A stretch of 33,875 nt of DNA from Oscillospiraceae bacterium (GTDB lineage Bacteria > Bacillota > Clostridia > Oscillospirales > Oscillospiraceae): contig SVMC01000001.1 in NCBI GenBank assembly GCA_015067585.1, positions 1 through 33,875 on the forward strand. Reading direction: 5' to 3'. Positions 7,401-13,709 of the stretch are shown here, in pieces. The position numbers were made by a program, and so were the translations under genes. Position 1 is the first letter of the stretch, and every line of letters begins with the position of its first letter. The notes under the pieces were generated by a model. The model was not told the DNA's origin, made no database searches, and was given only the letters and a program-made list of their open reading frames with translations.

Positions 7401-7552
7401 GTGAAAGGAAAGCAGCGGTCCTCCGGATGCATCCTTGTGGAAAGGAAGATGCTTCCTTGATGCACCGGAATTGAGCGGTGCGCCTTTCGCAAAACCGGCA
7501 AACTGCCGTTCATATAGAAAGCTTAAAATTTTTAGAAATGGAGGTCGTTGAT
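7401..7552 (+). ncRNA. Structured 5' leader of unknown function
   Basis: About 150 bases separate the promoter from the start codon. TCCGGATGCATC (from about 7422) can pair with GATGCACCGGA (ending about 7471), one A unpaired, enclosing AAGGAAG-ATG-CTTCCTT. A further segment GAGCGGTGCGCC to AACTGCCG is GC-rich. It matches no riboswitch class that I can recognise. It may be an RNA regulatory leader or simply a stable untranslated region. Confidence 0.4.
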
Positions 7553-7771
7553 ATGTCTCTGATGAACAATCGTTATTCTTTCGCTATCGCTGCCGCGGCT
7601 GCCCTTATTGTTGGCGCCTGCCTGTGCACCGTATCCGTGGTCTGGACGCCGATCTACTGCGTCACCGCGCCGATGCTGCTGAGTTATACTCTTCAGCGCT
7701 ATGAGGCAGATCGCGATAACAGTGAAGAATATGAAGATCCTGATGGGAATTACGCAGGATTAAGTGTATGA
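7553..7771 (+). CDS. Small hypothetical membrane protein
   Basis: The 72-residue protein begins MSLMNNRYSF, has one long or two short hydrophobic segments (about residues 9-45, including AIAAAAALIVGACLC) and an acidic tail (RYEADRDNSEEYEDPDG). It is probably an inner-membrane protein with a charged cytoplasmic tail; I recognise no family. The start is fixed by GGAGG at 7541-7545, 7 bases before the ATG, and the promoter and terminator on either side support a real monocistronic gene. It is probably repressed by the adjacent LacI-type regulator. Confidence 0.65.
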   Translation: MSLMNNRYSFAIAAAAALIVGACLCTVSVVWTPIYCVTAPMLLSYTLQRYEADRDNSEEYEDPDGNYAGLSV

Positions 7772-7790
7772 TTTGAAGAATGATCACCGC

Positions 7791-7833
7791 GCAAGCGGGC
7801 GGCTGCATATTGCGGCTGCCCGCTTTGCCTTTG
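7791..7833 (+). terminator. Terminator after the small membrane protein gene
   Basis: AAGCGGGC (7793-7800) pairs with GCCCGCTT (7818-7825) around a loop with further GC pairing; a moderately T-rich stretch (TGCCTTTGTTG) follows. Confidence 0.6.
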
Positions 7834-7862
7834 TTGTCTCTTAATCGGTTATATGCTATAAT
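7834..7862 (+). promoter_or_regulatory. Promoter of the two-component operon
   Basis: TTGTCT (7834-7839), 17 bases, TATAAT (7857-7862) preceded by TGC, an extended -10. The ATG of the kinase gene follows 26 bases later. Confidence 0.75.
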
Positions 7863-7888
7863 CAATTATCAGGATGAGGAGTGTTGCT

Positions 7889-8950
7889 ATGAAAGTCAAA
7901 AGAGTTCTGATCGACAGCCTGATCACCCTTGCCGCGCTGGCAGCGGCCTTTGCTTTGAGCATCGCGTTTCAGCGTCTGGATGTTGAGGAGCATATCACAA
8001 CGGTGTTTGTATTTACCGTATTTTTGATCGCTCTGTTCACAGACAGCTATTTTTACGGTGTTGCGGCCTCCGTGATCGCCACGGTGGCGATCAATTATGT
8101 ATTTGCTTTCCCGTATTTCGCCTTTGATTTCATTGATCCGGTGAACCTGGTCTCGGCGGTCATTATGGTAGCACTGGCAATGATCACAAGTCTGTTGGCT
8201 ACACGACTCAAACATCACAAGGCTGTCATTGCCGAGAGTGAGCGGGAACAGATGCGGGCGAATCTGCTCCGGGCGGTATCCCATGACCTGCGCACCCCTT
8301 TGACAACCATCAGCAGCGCCAGCGCCATGCTCCGGGAGAACAAGGCCGCACTGACACCGGAGCAGCAGGACAGTATGCTGCAAAGCATTCAGGAGGATGC
8401 CCAATGGCTGGTGCGCATGGTGGAGAATCTGCTGTCCGTGACACGCATCGACAACGCCACCATGAAGATCACCAAGGCACCAATGATTTTAGATGAGCTG
8501 ATCGACTCCGCGGTGACGAAATTTGCCGCCAAGTATCCGCAGCCAAAGGTGTCCATCATACTGCCGGATGAGATCGTTGTGATCCCCATGGATGCCATTT
8601 TGATCGAGCAGGTCATCATCAATCTGCTGGAAAATGCGGTCTATCATGCCAAAGGCATGACGGTTTTGTCCCTGCAGGTGCTCACACAGGGAGACAGGGC
8701 CGTGTTTGAGATTGCAGACGACGGCTGCGGGATCGACGAGAATCGGCTGAAGCATATTTTTACCGGCTGCTATGAGCTGCAGCGGGATACTGCTTCGGAA
8801 AAGAAGCGCTTTGCCGGGATCGGATTATCTGTCTGCGCCACCATCGTCAAAGCCCACGGCGGGTCCATTTGCGCGGAAAACAGAAAAGAGGGCGGCGCCT
8901 TATTCCGCTTTACCCTAAAAAAGGAGGATGCCAGCGATGACGAACAATAA
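7889..8950 (+). CDS. KdpD-like sensor histidine kinase lacking the N-terminal KdpD/USP domains
   Basis: The 353-residue membrane kinase has four hydrophobic segments in residues 8-105 (DUF4118-like sensor region), a coiled linker, and a dimerisation/phosphoacceptor domain with H132 in RAVSHDLRTPLTTI, close to the KdpD signature. A HATPase domain follows: N box NLLENAVYHA, G1 DDGCGID, G2 FAGIGLS. The roughly 400-residue cytoplasmic N-terminal region of true KdpD is absent. The ATG at 7889 is chosen because GGATGAGGAG lies just upstream; the in-frame start at 7874 would fall on that site. It overlaps the response-regulator gene by 14 bases. No kdpFABC genes are in the window, so its stimulus and targets are unknown. 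Confidence 0.92.
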   Translation: MKVKRVLIDSLITLAALAAAFALSIAFQRLDVEEHITTVFVFTVFLIALFTDSYFYGVAASVIATVAINYVFAFPYFAFDFIDPVNLVSAVIMVALAMITSLLATRLKHHKAVIAESEREQMRANLLRAVSHDLRTPLTTISSASAMLRENKAALTPEQQDSMLQSIQEDAQWLVRMVENLLSVTRIDNATMKITKAPMILDELIDSAVTKFAAKYPQPKVSIILPDEIVVIPMDAILIEQVIINLLENAVYHAKGMTVLSLQVLTQGDRAVFEIADDGCGIDENRLKHIFTGCYELQRDTASEKKRFAGIGLSVCATIVKAHGGSICAENRKEGGALFRFTLKKEDASDDEQ

Positions 8951-9650
8951 ATATAAGATCCTGCTGATCGAGGATGATGCCAATATCCGCTCCGTTATGA
9001 CCGCCATGCTGGAAACTGCCGGCTATCAGGTGCATTTAGCGGATTCCTGCGGCTTTGGCAAGATCCTCTACACCTCCCATCAGCCGGATGTGGTCATTTT
9101 GGATCTGGGACTCCCGGATATGGACGGGATGCATTTCCTTTCCTTTGTCCGGCAGGATTCCCTGACGCCCATCATCGTGCTGTCCGCCCGGAGCGATGAC
9201 CGGGACAAGGTCCTGGCACTGGATGCCGGGGCCAATGACTATGTGACCAAGCCCTTCAGCTCTGCGGAATTTCTGGCCCGCATCCGCATGGTGCTGCGGA
9301 ATTATCAGCATCGTTCCGACAGCGGCAAGCTTCCCGGCGGGAAATTCCGGATGCGGGATCTCACCATTGATTATGACGCAAGGCAGATCTTTATCGGAGA
9401 ACAGGAGATCAGGCTTTCCCAGACGGAATATAATATTGTAGCCCTGCTTTCCGAGCACTGCGGAAAGATGATGACCTACTCCGCCATCATCAAAGGGGTG
9501 TGGGGCTACCCGGACGAAGGCAGCACAAAAAAGCTGCAGGTAAATATGGCAAACATCCGAAAGAAATTCGGGGTAAAGCCGGGAGATTCCTGGTATATTT
9601 CCAATGAATTGGGTGTTGGCTACCGTATGAACGGAGAAAAAGAAGAATAA
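8937..9650 (+). CDS. KdpE-like (OmpR-family) response regulator
   Basis: The 237-residue DNA-binding protein has a receiver domain with acidic pocket E12-D13-D14, phosphoacceptor D56 in VVILDLGLPDMDG and the conserved Lys in YVTKPFS. Its OmpR winged helix (about 140-237) ends YISNELGVGYRM. The ATG at 8937 is preferred over 8928 because GGAGG at 8923-8927 sits 9 bases before it but directly against the earlier ATG. It is translationally coupled to the kinase gene. The closest match is the KdpE class, but with no Kdp transporter here the regulon is open; the Na+ pump operon downstream is one candidate by position only. Confidence 0.92.
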   Translation: MTNNKYKILLIEDDANIRSVMTAMLETAGYQVHLADSCGFGKILYTSHQPDVVILDLGLPDMDGMHFLSFVRQDSLTPIIVLSARSDDRDKVLALDAGANDYVTKPFSSAEFLARIRMVLRNYQHRSDSGKLPGGKFRMRDLTIDYDARQIFIGEQEIRLSQTEYNIVALLSEHCGKMMTYSAIIKGVWGYPDEGSTKKLQVNMANIRKKFGVKPGDSWYISNELGVGYRMNGEKEE

Positions 9651-9659
9651 AGGCAGTTC

Positions 9660-9703
9660 AGGCCCGGATCCCGGCAGCATACACTGGGATTTGGGCCTTT
9701 TTT
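9660..9703 (+). terminator. Rho-independent terminator of the two-component operon
   Basis: AGGCCC..ATCCC pairs with GGGAT..GGGCCT (9660-9698), followed by TTTTTT. Confidence 0.85.
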
Positions 9704-9752
9704 CGTTTTCCCCGGAAATCACGCCGGGAAACTACCCTTTGCTGTGCGTTAG

Positions 9753-9776
9753 CTGAATATATTGTATACTATTCAG
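9753..9776 (+). promoter_or_regulatory. Inverted repeat over the -10 of the decarboxylase operon
   Basis: CTGAATA (9753-9759) and TATTCAG (9770-9776) flank a 10-base centre; the second arm overlaps the likely -10 TATACT (9765-9770). No good -35 is present at normal spacing, which fits activator-dependent or repressed transcription. Confidence 0.5.
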
Positions 9777-9862
9777 GGTTTTGTCAACAAAGGAGAAGGA
9801 CAAAAACCGGATAAAGCCCCATTATTTTTGTCAAAAGCAAACTCAGGAAAGGAAGAGATATT

Positions 9863-10192
9863 ATGCTCCATGTATGCACTGTGACCCAAGCTCAGCAGCC
9901 GGACTATATCGCGCTGGCCATCGTAGGCGTACTGCTTCTGGGCGTCGTAGCTGCCGTTTTGCGCAAATATTTTGCAAAGAAGAAAGCACACGCCATGCCT
10001 GCGGAGGCTGCCACAGACCAAGGCACCAAAGCGGCGGCGACCGCAGCGGCACCCGGCTGCGCGGGCGAACTGAAGCTGCACGATGTGCCCCCCAAAACCG
10101 CTGCCATGGTGATGGCGATCGTTGCCGACACCATCGGAAAGCCTCTGAATGAACTGCGCTTTATTTCGATCAAGGAGGTAACAAAAAAATGA
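9863..10192 (+). CDS. Na+-translocating decarboxylase, delta/OadG-type subunit
   Basis: The 109-residue protein has one N-terminal transmembrane helix (IALAIVGVLLLGVVAAVL, about 17-34), a basic stretch (RKYFAKKK), an Ala-rich linker and a conserved C-terminal segment (AMVMAIVADTIGKPLNELRF, then ISIKEV). This layout is that of OadG, MmdD and GcdD, small subunits thought to anchor the carboxyltransferase to the membrane. A GGAAGAG-type site precedes the ATG. Its stop overlaps the start of the biotin carrier gene in ATGA. The order delta-gamma-beta without alpha matches the gcdDCB operon described for Acidaminococcus fermentans, but the substrate cannot be fixed without the alpha subunit. Confidence 0.85.
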   Translation: MLHVCTVTQAQQPDYIALAIVGVLLLGVVAAVLRKYFAKKKAHAMPAEAATDQGTKAAATAAAPGCAGELKLHDVPPKTAAMVMAIVADTIGKPLNELRFISIKEVTKK

Positions 10193-10578
10193 AATACAAG
10201 ATCAATCTCCACGGCCGTGCCTATGAAGTCGAGGTAGAATTCGCCAAACCCATGACAAGAGGCGAATTTGACAGCTATGCACCCGCACCCGCCGCTCCTG
10301 TTGCTGCGGCTCCCGTTGCGGCCGCTCCTGCGGCTCCGGCACTCAGCGCAGCCGTCGCCGTTCAGGGCGAAGTAGTTGCTGCCCCCATGCCCGGCAATAT
10401 CCTCAAGGTCAATGTCCGTCCCGGTCAGACCGTGGAAGAGGGCACTGTGCTGGTGATTTTGGAAGCCATGAAGATGGAAAATGAGATCCTTGCGCCCCGT
10501 GCAGGCAGCATCGCGCAGGTGCTGGTGAACGAAGGCGCTACTGTGGACACAGGCACTGCGCTGGTGACTCTCGCCTAA
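10189..10578 (+). CDS. Biotin carrier (gamma) subunit of Na+-translocating decarboxylase
   Basis: The 129-residue protein carries CO2 on biotin between the missing alpha subunit and the membrane beta subunit. Residues 1-28 form the N-terminal contact segment, 30-55 an Ala/Pro-rich flexible linker (APAAPVAAAPVAAAPAAP), and the rest a biotinyl domain. The biotin lysine is K95 in EAMKMEN, 34 residues from the C-terminus, the canonical distance. The linker is shorter than the roughly 50-residue Ala/Pro linker of A. fermentans GcdC. The gene overlaps the delta gene by 4 bases and is followed 12 bases later by the beta gene behind GGGAGG. Confidence 0.93.
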   Translation: MKYKINLHGRAYEVEVEFAKPMTRGEFDSYAPAPAAPVAAAPVAAAPAAPALSAAVAVQGEVVAAPMPGNILKVNVRPGQTVEEGTVLVILEAMKMENEILAPRAGSIAQVLVNEGATVDTGTALVTLA

Positions 10579-10590
10579 GGGAGGATACAT

Positions 10591-11682
10591 ATGGATATTT
10601 TGTATAAGAATCTCCTGTCCTTTACCTGGCAGGATCTTGTAATGATCGCCATTGGCTGCCTGCTCATCTACCTCGCCATCGGCAAGGAAATGGAGCCGTC
10701 TCTGCTGCTGCCCATGGGCTTCGGCACCATCCTGGTCAACATTCCCTTCTCTGATGCGCTGGTGGGCCCCATTATGGAGCTGTACAATGCCGGCATCGCC
10801 AATGAGCTGTTCCCCCTGCTGCTCTTCATCGGCATCGGTGCCATGATCGACTTTGGCCCCCTGCTGTCGAATCCCAAGCTGATGTTATTTGGCGCGGCGG
10901 CCCAGTTCGGCATTTTCTTCACCCTTTGCATGGCAAGTATGTTCTTCCCCCAGATCGACGCCGCATCCATCGCCATCATCGGCGCGGCTGACGGCCCCAC
11001 CTCCATCGCGGTGGCAAATACCCTGGGAAGCAGCTATGTCGGCCCCATCACGGTGGCAGCCTATTCCTACATGGCCCTTGTGCCCATCATCCAGCCGCCG
11101 GTCATCAAGGCCCTCACCACCAAGAAAGAGCGTATGATCCGGATGCCCTATGAGCAAAAGTCCGTATCCAAGCGCACCCGCATTCTGTTCCCCATCATCA
11201 TCACCGTGGTGGCTTCCGCCATCATTCCTCAGGCCACTGCCCTGATCGGCTTCCTGATGTTCGGCAACCTGATCCGGGAATGCGGCGTTCTGGAGTCCCT
11301 GTCCGGCACCGCGCAGAATGTGCTGGCAAACCTGGTCACCATCTTCCTTGGCATTTCCGTTGCCTTCAATATGACCTCTGCCCAGTTCCTGAAGCCGGAT
11401 ACCCTGCTGATCCTTGGCCTGGGCCTGATCGCCTTCATCGTGGACACCGCAGGCGGCGTGCTGTTCGCAAAGCTTCTGAATATGTTCTCCAAGAAGAAGA
11501 TCAACCCCATGATCGGCGCCGCAGGCATCTCCGCCTTCCCCATGTCCGGCCGTATCGTGCATAAGATGGCACTGGAAGAAGATCCCCAGAACTTCCTGCT
11601 GATGCACTCCATCGGTGTCAATGTTTCCGGCCAGATCGCCTCGGTCATCGCCGGCGGCATCATTCTGAATCTGTTTTCTTAA
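10591..11682 (+). CDS. Na+-pumping carboxybiotin decarboxylase beta subunit (OadB/MmdB/GcdB)
   Basis: The 363-residue integral membrane protein decarboxylates carboxybiotin and exports Na+. It has about 10-11 hydrophobic helices and family signatures: FIGIGAMIDFGPLL, the aspartate-containing re-entrant segment GAADGPTSIAVANTLG, and the C-terminal GVNVSGQIASVIAGG. Length is normal for the family (about 370-430). It shares an operon with the delta and gamma subunits. In gut Clostridia such pumps serve glutaconyl-CoA, methylmalonyl-CoA or oxaloacetate decarboxylation; context here does not choose between them, although the gene order favours the glutaconyl-CoA type. Confidence 0.95.
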   Translation: MDILYKNLLSFTWQDLVMIAIGCLLIYLAIGKEMEPSLLLPMGFGTILVNIPFSDALVGPIMELYNAGIANELFPLLLFIGIGAMIDFGPLLSNPKLMLFGAAAQFGIFFTLCMASMFFPQIDAASIAIIGAADGPTSIAVANTLGSSYVGPITVAAYSYMALVPIIQPPVIKALTTKKERMIRMPYEQKSVSKRTRILFPIIITVVASAIIPQATALIGFLMFGNLIRECGVLESLSGTAQNVLANLVTIFLGISVAFNMTSAQFLKPDTLLILGLGLIAFIVDTAGGVLFAKLLNMFSKKKINPMIGAAGISAFPMSGRIVHKMALEEDPQNFLLMHSIGVNVSGQIASVIAGGIILNLFS

Positions 11683-11697
11683 GGAGGTAGGGGTATC

Positions 11698-11865
11698 ATG
11701 ATGTTTCTCGCAAAAGCGGCAGCTGCCGCCCCGGAGATGTTCTTTGCTCCGGCAAACTTTATTTCCAATCTCAAGTACATGGGCCTCGGTATGCTGGTGA
11801 TCTTTGTGATCATTGGTATGATCATTCTGTCCACCATGGTGATCAATTACCTGTTCTCTGAATAA
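11698..11865 (+). CDS. 55-residue single-helix subunit, epsilon- or OadG-N-terminus-like
   Basis: A short frame at the operon end, with AAGGAGGT at 11681-11688, encodes 55 residues: an Ala-rich start (FLAKAAAAAPEMFFAP), a linker and one transmembrane helix (GLGMLVIFVIIGMIILSTMV), ending in YLFSE. The helix resembles the N-terminal helix of OadG-type subunits, without the soluble tail. The methylmalonyl-CoA decarboxylase of Veillonella has a 55-residue epsilon subunit, which makes a fifth pump subunit the best guess; homology to it is not verified. An alternative start is the second Met at 11701. Confidence 0.7.
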   Translation: MMFLAKAAAAAPEMFFAPANFISNLKYMGLGMLVIFVIIGMIILSTMVINYLFSE

Positions 11866-11886
11866 GCGAAATCCTCAAACATAACC

Positions 11887-11921
11887 AACCCCCCAGACAG
11901 CCGAAAGGTCGTCCGGGGGTT
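11887..11921 (+). terminator. Possible terminator of the decarboxylase operon
   Basis: AACCCCC pairs with GGGGGTT around GACAGCCGAAAGGTCGTC, which can pair further around a GAAA loop. The 3' T run is poor (CCTTGTGTTG). Confidence 0.55.
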
Positions 11922-11952
11922 CCTTGTGTTGAAAATAGTCTGCTGTATTAGG

Positions 11953-12618
11953 TTACCAGAGGAAGGGAAGAAGTCTGTATCTGACCTTGTTTTGATATTC
12001 CGCATACCCCGTTAGCTCCCGGGTCAGGAGCGCTTCTTCGTCCTTCAGGCGGATGACGATGATGGCGGGATAGAAGGCAAAGGCGATCAGGGCATACCAT
12101 GAGCCGAGGACAAGGGGGATCATCAGGAACAGCACGATGGTGGCGCTGTACATGGGGTGACGGACGATGCCGTAAATGCCGGTGTCCACCACCTTTTGCC
12201 CTTCCTCCACCCGAATGGTGCGGCTGAGGTAGGCATTTTCCCGCATGACCTCGGCATACAGGCCGTAGGATGCCAGAAACAGCACCGATGCTGTGACGGT
12301 GACCCACAGAGGCATCCGCGACCAGCCAAAGCGGAAGTCCAGACCCGCCACCACGAAGCCTGCCACGAACATCAGTCCGGAAAGGGCCAGAACCCCCTTC
12401 TGAGCCGCCTGCTTTTCCTTGGCATCCAGCCGTTTTTTGAGAAAATCAGGGCTTTTGAAAAACATGATAAATCCCGCCGCCAGCATGGGCCCGAACAAAA
12501 GACCCATCAAAAGCCAACCCTTGGCAAACTGAAGGGTGCCCGCAGGCAGGAAGATCAGCACTCCCACCATCAGAAGGCCGCAGAAGAACTTGAGCAGGGC
12601 AGAAAACAGCAGTTTCAT
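11953..12618 (-). CDS. Isoprenylcysteine carboxyl methyltransferase-like membrane protein
   Basis: The 221-residue protein has five or six hydrophobic segments and the ICMT/PEMT signature near the C-terminus: DTGIYGIVRHPMYSA (about 144-158), then RLKDEEALLTRELTGYAEY and a final YRLLPFL. Bacterial relatives are SAM-dependent membrane methyltransferases, mostly of unknown substrate; protein prenylation is not expected. The start follows AAGGAGGAA. It is a single gene, divergent from the promoter at 12663. Confidence 0.82.
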   Translation of the reverse strand: MKLLFSALLKFFCGLLMVGVLIFLPAGTLQFAKGWLLMGLLFGPMLAAGFIMFFKSPDFLKKRLDAKEKQAAQKGVLALSGLMFVAGFVVAGLDFRFGWSRMPLWVTVTASVLFLASYGLYAEVMRENAYLSRTIRVEEGQKVVDTGIYGIVRHPMYSATIVLFLMIPLVLGSWYALIAFAFYPAIIVIRLKDEEALLTRELTGYAEYQNKVRYRLLPFLW

Positions 12619-12662
12619 GGCAATTCCTCCTTTTCCTACATCATATCACGGACAAAACCCTC

Positions 12663-12691
12663 TTGCAAGCCATTTCCGGTCGTGCTATACT
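12663..12691 (+). promoter_or_regulatory. Consensus promoter upstream of aborted frame and GNAT gene
   Basis: TTGCAA (12663-12668), 17 bases, TATACT (12686-12691). It reads through the aborted frame and repeat copy 2 towards the acetyltransferase. Confidence 0.75.
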
Positions 12692-12734
12692 GATCCTGCA
12701 GGCGAAGCCTGACATCATTTAGGAGAATTGCTGT

Positions 12735-12776
12735 TTGAAAAACAACACCTTGGAGATTGTGGCGATCCTTTTCTAA
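12735..12776 (+). pseudogene. Aborted 13-codon reading frame cut by the structured repeat
   Basis: AGGAGA (12721-12726) stands 8 bases before a TTG codon opening (M)KNNTLEIVAILF. The stop TAA (12774-12776) is the first three bases of repeat copy 2. A promoter, a ribosome binding site and the first 13 codons of a gene therefore appear to have been separated from the rest by the repeat. No continuation is recognisable after the repeat. A leader peptide is the alternative. Confidence 0.4.
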
Positions 12777-12946
12777 TACTATTTTTTAATAAAACGGTTT
12801 CGTTTTATTAAAAAAGCACCGCCTAATGGCGTTGCCAATTTCGTGATTTTTAAATAGAAAATCACGAAATCCGTCTCATGCTGTTTTTGACGTGCCTTCG
12901 GCACTATAAAAAGGTTTTTAAACCTTTTTATCAAAAACAAGTATAA
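12774..12946 (+). repeat. MITE-like structured repeat, copy 2
   Basis: About 173 bp, same orientation and hairpin order as 4065-4238. Differences fall mainly in loops: the second hairpin loop is TAAT instead of TTAC, and the A/T-rich last hairpin has a changed loop, while the stems are kept. It ends in a TATAAT-like sequence about 25 bases before the GNAT start codon and could supply a -10 element. Confidence 0.8.
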
Positions 12947-12971
12947 TATCAATATAGAAAGGATTGTTACA

Positions 12972-13589
12972 ATGAAAACCATCATCCGAAAGGAAACCCC
13001 CGATGACTACCGCGAGGTAGAAAACTTAGTCCGTGAGAGTTTTTGGAATGTGTATCGCCCCGGCTGTCTGGAGCATTTCGTCCTGCATGAGCTTCGCAGC
13101 GATCCGGCTTTTGTGAAGGAGCTGGATTTCGTGATGGAAGCAGAGGGCAGGATCATCGGACAGAACATCTTTATGCGCGCCGTGATTGCCGCTGACGATG
13201 GCAGGGAAATCCCCATTATGACCATGGGACCCATCTGCATCGCCAATGACCTGAAACGGCAGGGCTACGGTAAGAAGCTGCTGGACTACTCTTTGGCAAA
13301 AGCAAAGGAGCTTGGCTGCGGGGCACTGTGCTTTGAGGGCAATATCGGCTTCTACGGGAAAAGCGGCTTCGGCTACGCATCGGAAAAAGGCATCCGCTAT
13401 CACGGCCTTCCGGAGGGTGCGGACAGCTCCTTCTTCCTTTGCAAAGAGCTGATCGCCGGATATCTGGAGGGCATCACCGGCGAATACGCCCCGCCCCGTG
13501 GTTACTTTGTAGACGAGGCAGCCGCAGAGGAATTCGACAAAGCCTTCCCACCCAAAGAAAAGCGAAAACTCCCCGGACAACTCTTCTGA
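12972..13589 (+). CDS. GNAT-family N-acetyltransferase
   Basis: The 205-residue cytoplasmic enzyme transfers an acetyl group from acetyl-CoA to an unknown acceptor. The fold is visible as the N-terminal strand IIRKETPDDY, the acetyl-CoA loop LKRQGYGKKLLDYSLAKA (motif A, with R/Q-x-x-G-x-G/K), and FEGNIGFYGKSGFGYA (motif B, N..FY..xGF). It resembles the YhbS-type group. AAAGGA precedes the start. It is followed by a strong terminator, so it is monocistronic. Its 5' leader contains the structured repeat. Confidence 0.9.
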   Translation: MKTIIRKETPDDYREVENLVRESFWNVYRPGCLEHFVLHELRSDPAFVKELDFVMEAEGRIIGQNIFMRAVIAADDGREIPIMTMGPICIANDLKRQGYGKKLLDYSLAKAKELGCGALCFEGNIGFYGKSGFGYASEKGIRYHGLPEGADSSFFLCKELIAGYLEGITGEYAPPRGYFVDEAAAEEFDKAFPPKEKRKLPGQLF

Positions 13590-13602
13590 TCCCCACAGGC
13601 AA

Positions 13603-13637
13603 GGCACCCCTGCTCGTAAGAGCAGGGGTGCCGTTTT
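13603..13637 (+). terminator. Rho-independent terminator of the GNAT gene
   Basis: GGCACCCCTGCTC and GAGCAGGGGTGCC make a perfect 13-bp stem around GTAA (13603-13632), followed by GTTTT. Confidence 0.9.
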
Positions 13638-13658
13638 ACCATAACATCTGAGAAACCG

Positions 13659-13687
13659 TTGACTGCTTTCTCAAAATGCCGTAAAAT
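13659..13687 (+). promoter_or_regulatory. Consensus promoter of the macro-domain operon
   Basis: TTGACT (13659-13664), 17 bases, TAAAAT (13682-13687); the ribosome binding site GGAGG (13698-13702) and ATG (13710) follow at once. Confidence 0.85.
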
Positions 13688-13709
13688 GGGAACATATGGA
13701 GGTGATCTT

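Noticed and set aside
7401-7552. Known riboswitch before the small membrane protein
   Set aside because: I compared it mentally with cobalamin, THF, guanidine, fluoride and preQ1 consensus features and found no match; it is kept only as an unassigned structured leader.
7889-9650. True potassium-responsive kdpDE operon
   Set aside because: The kinase lacks the KdpD N-terminal domains and no kdpFABC genes are present, so only a Kdp-like label is used.
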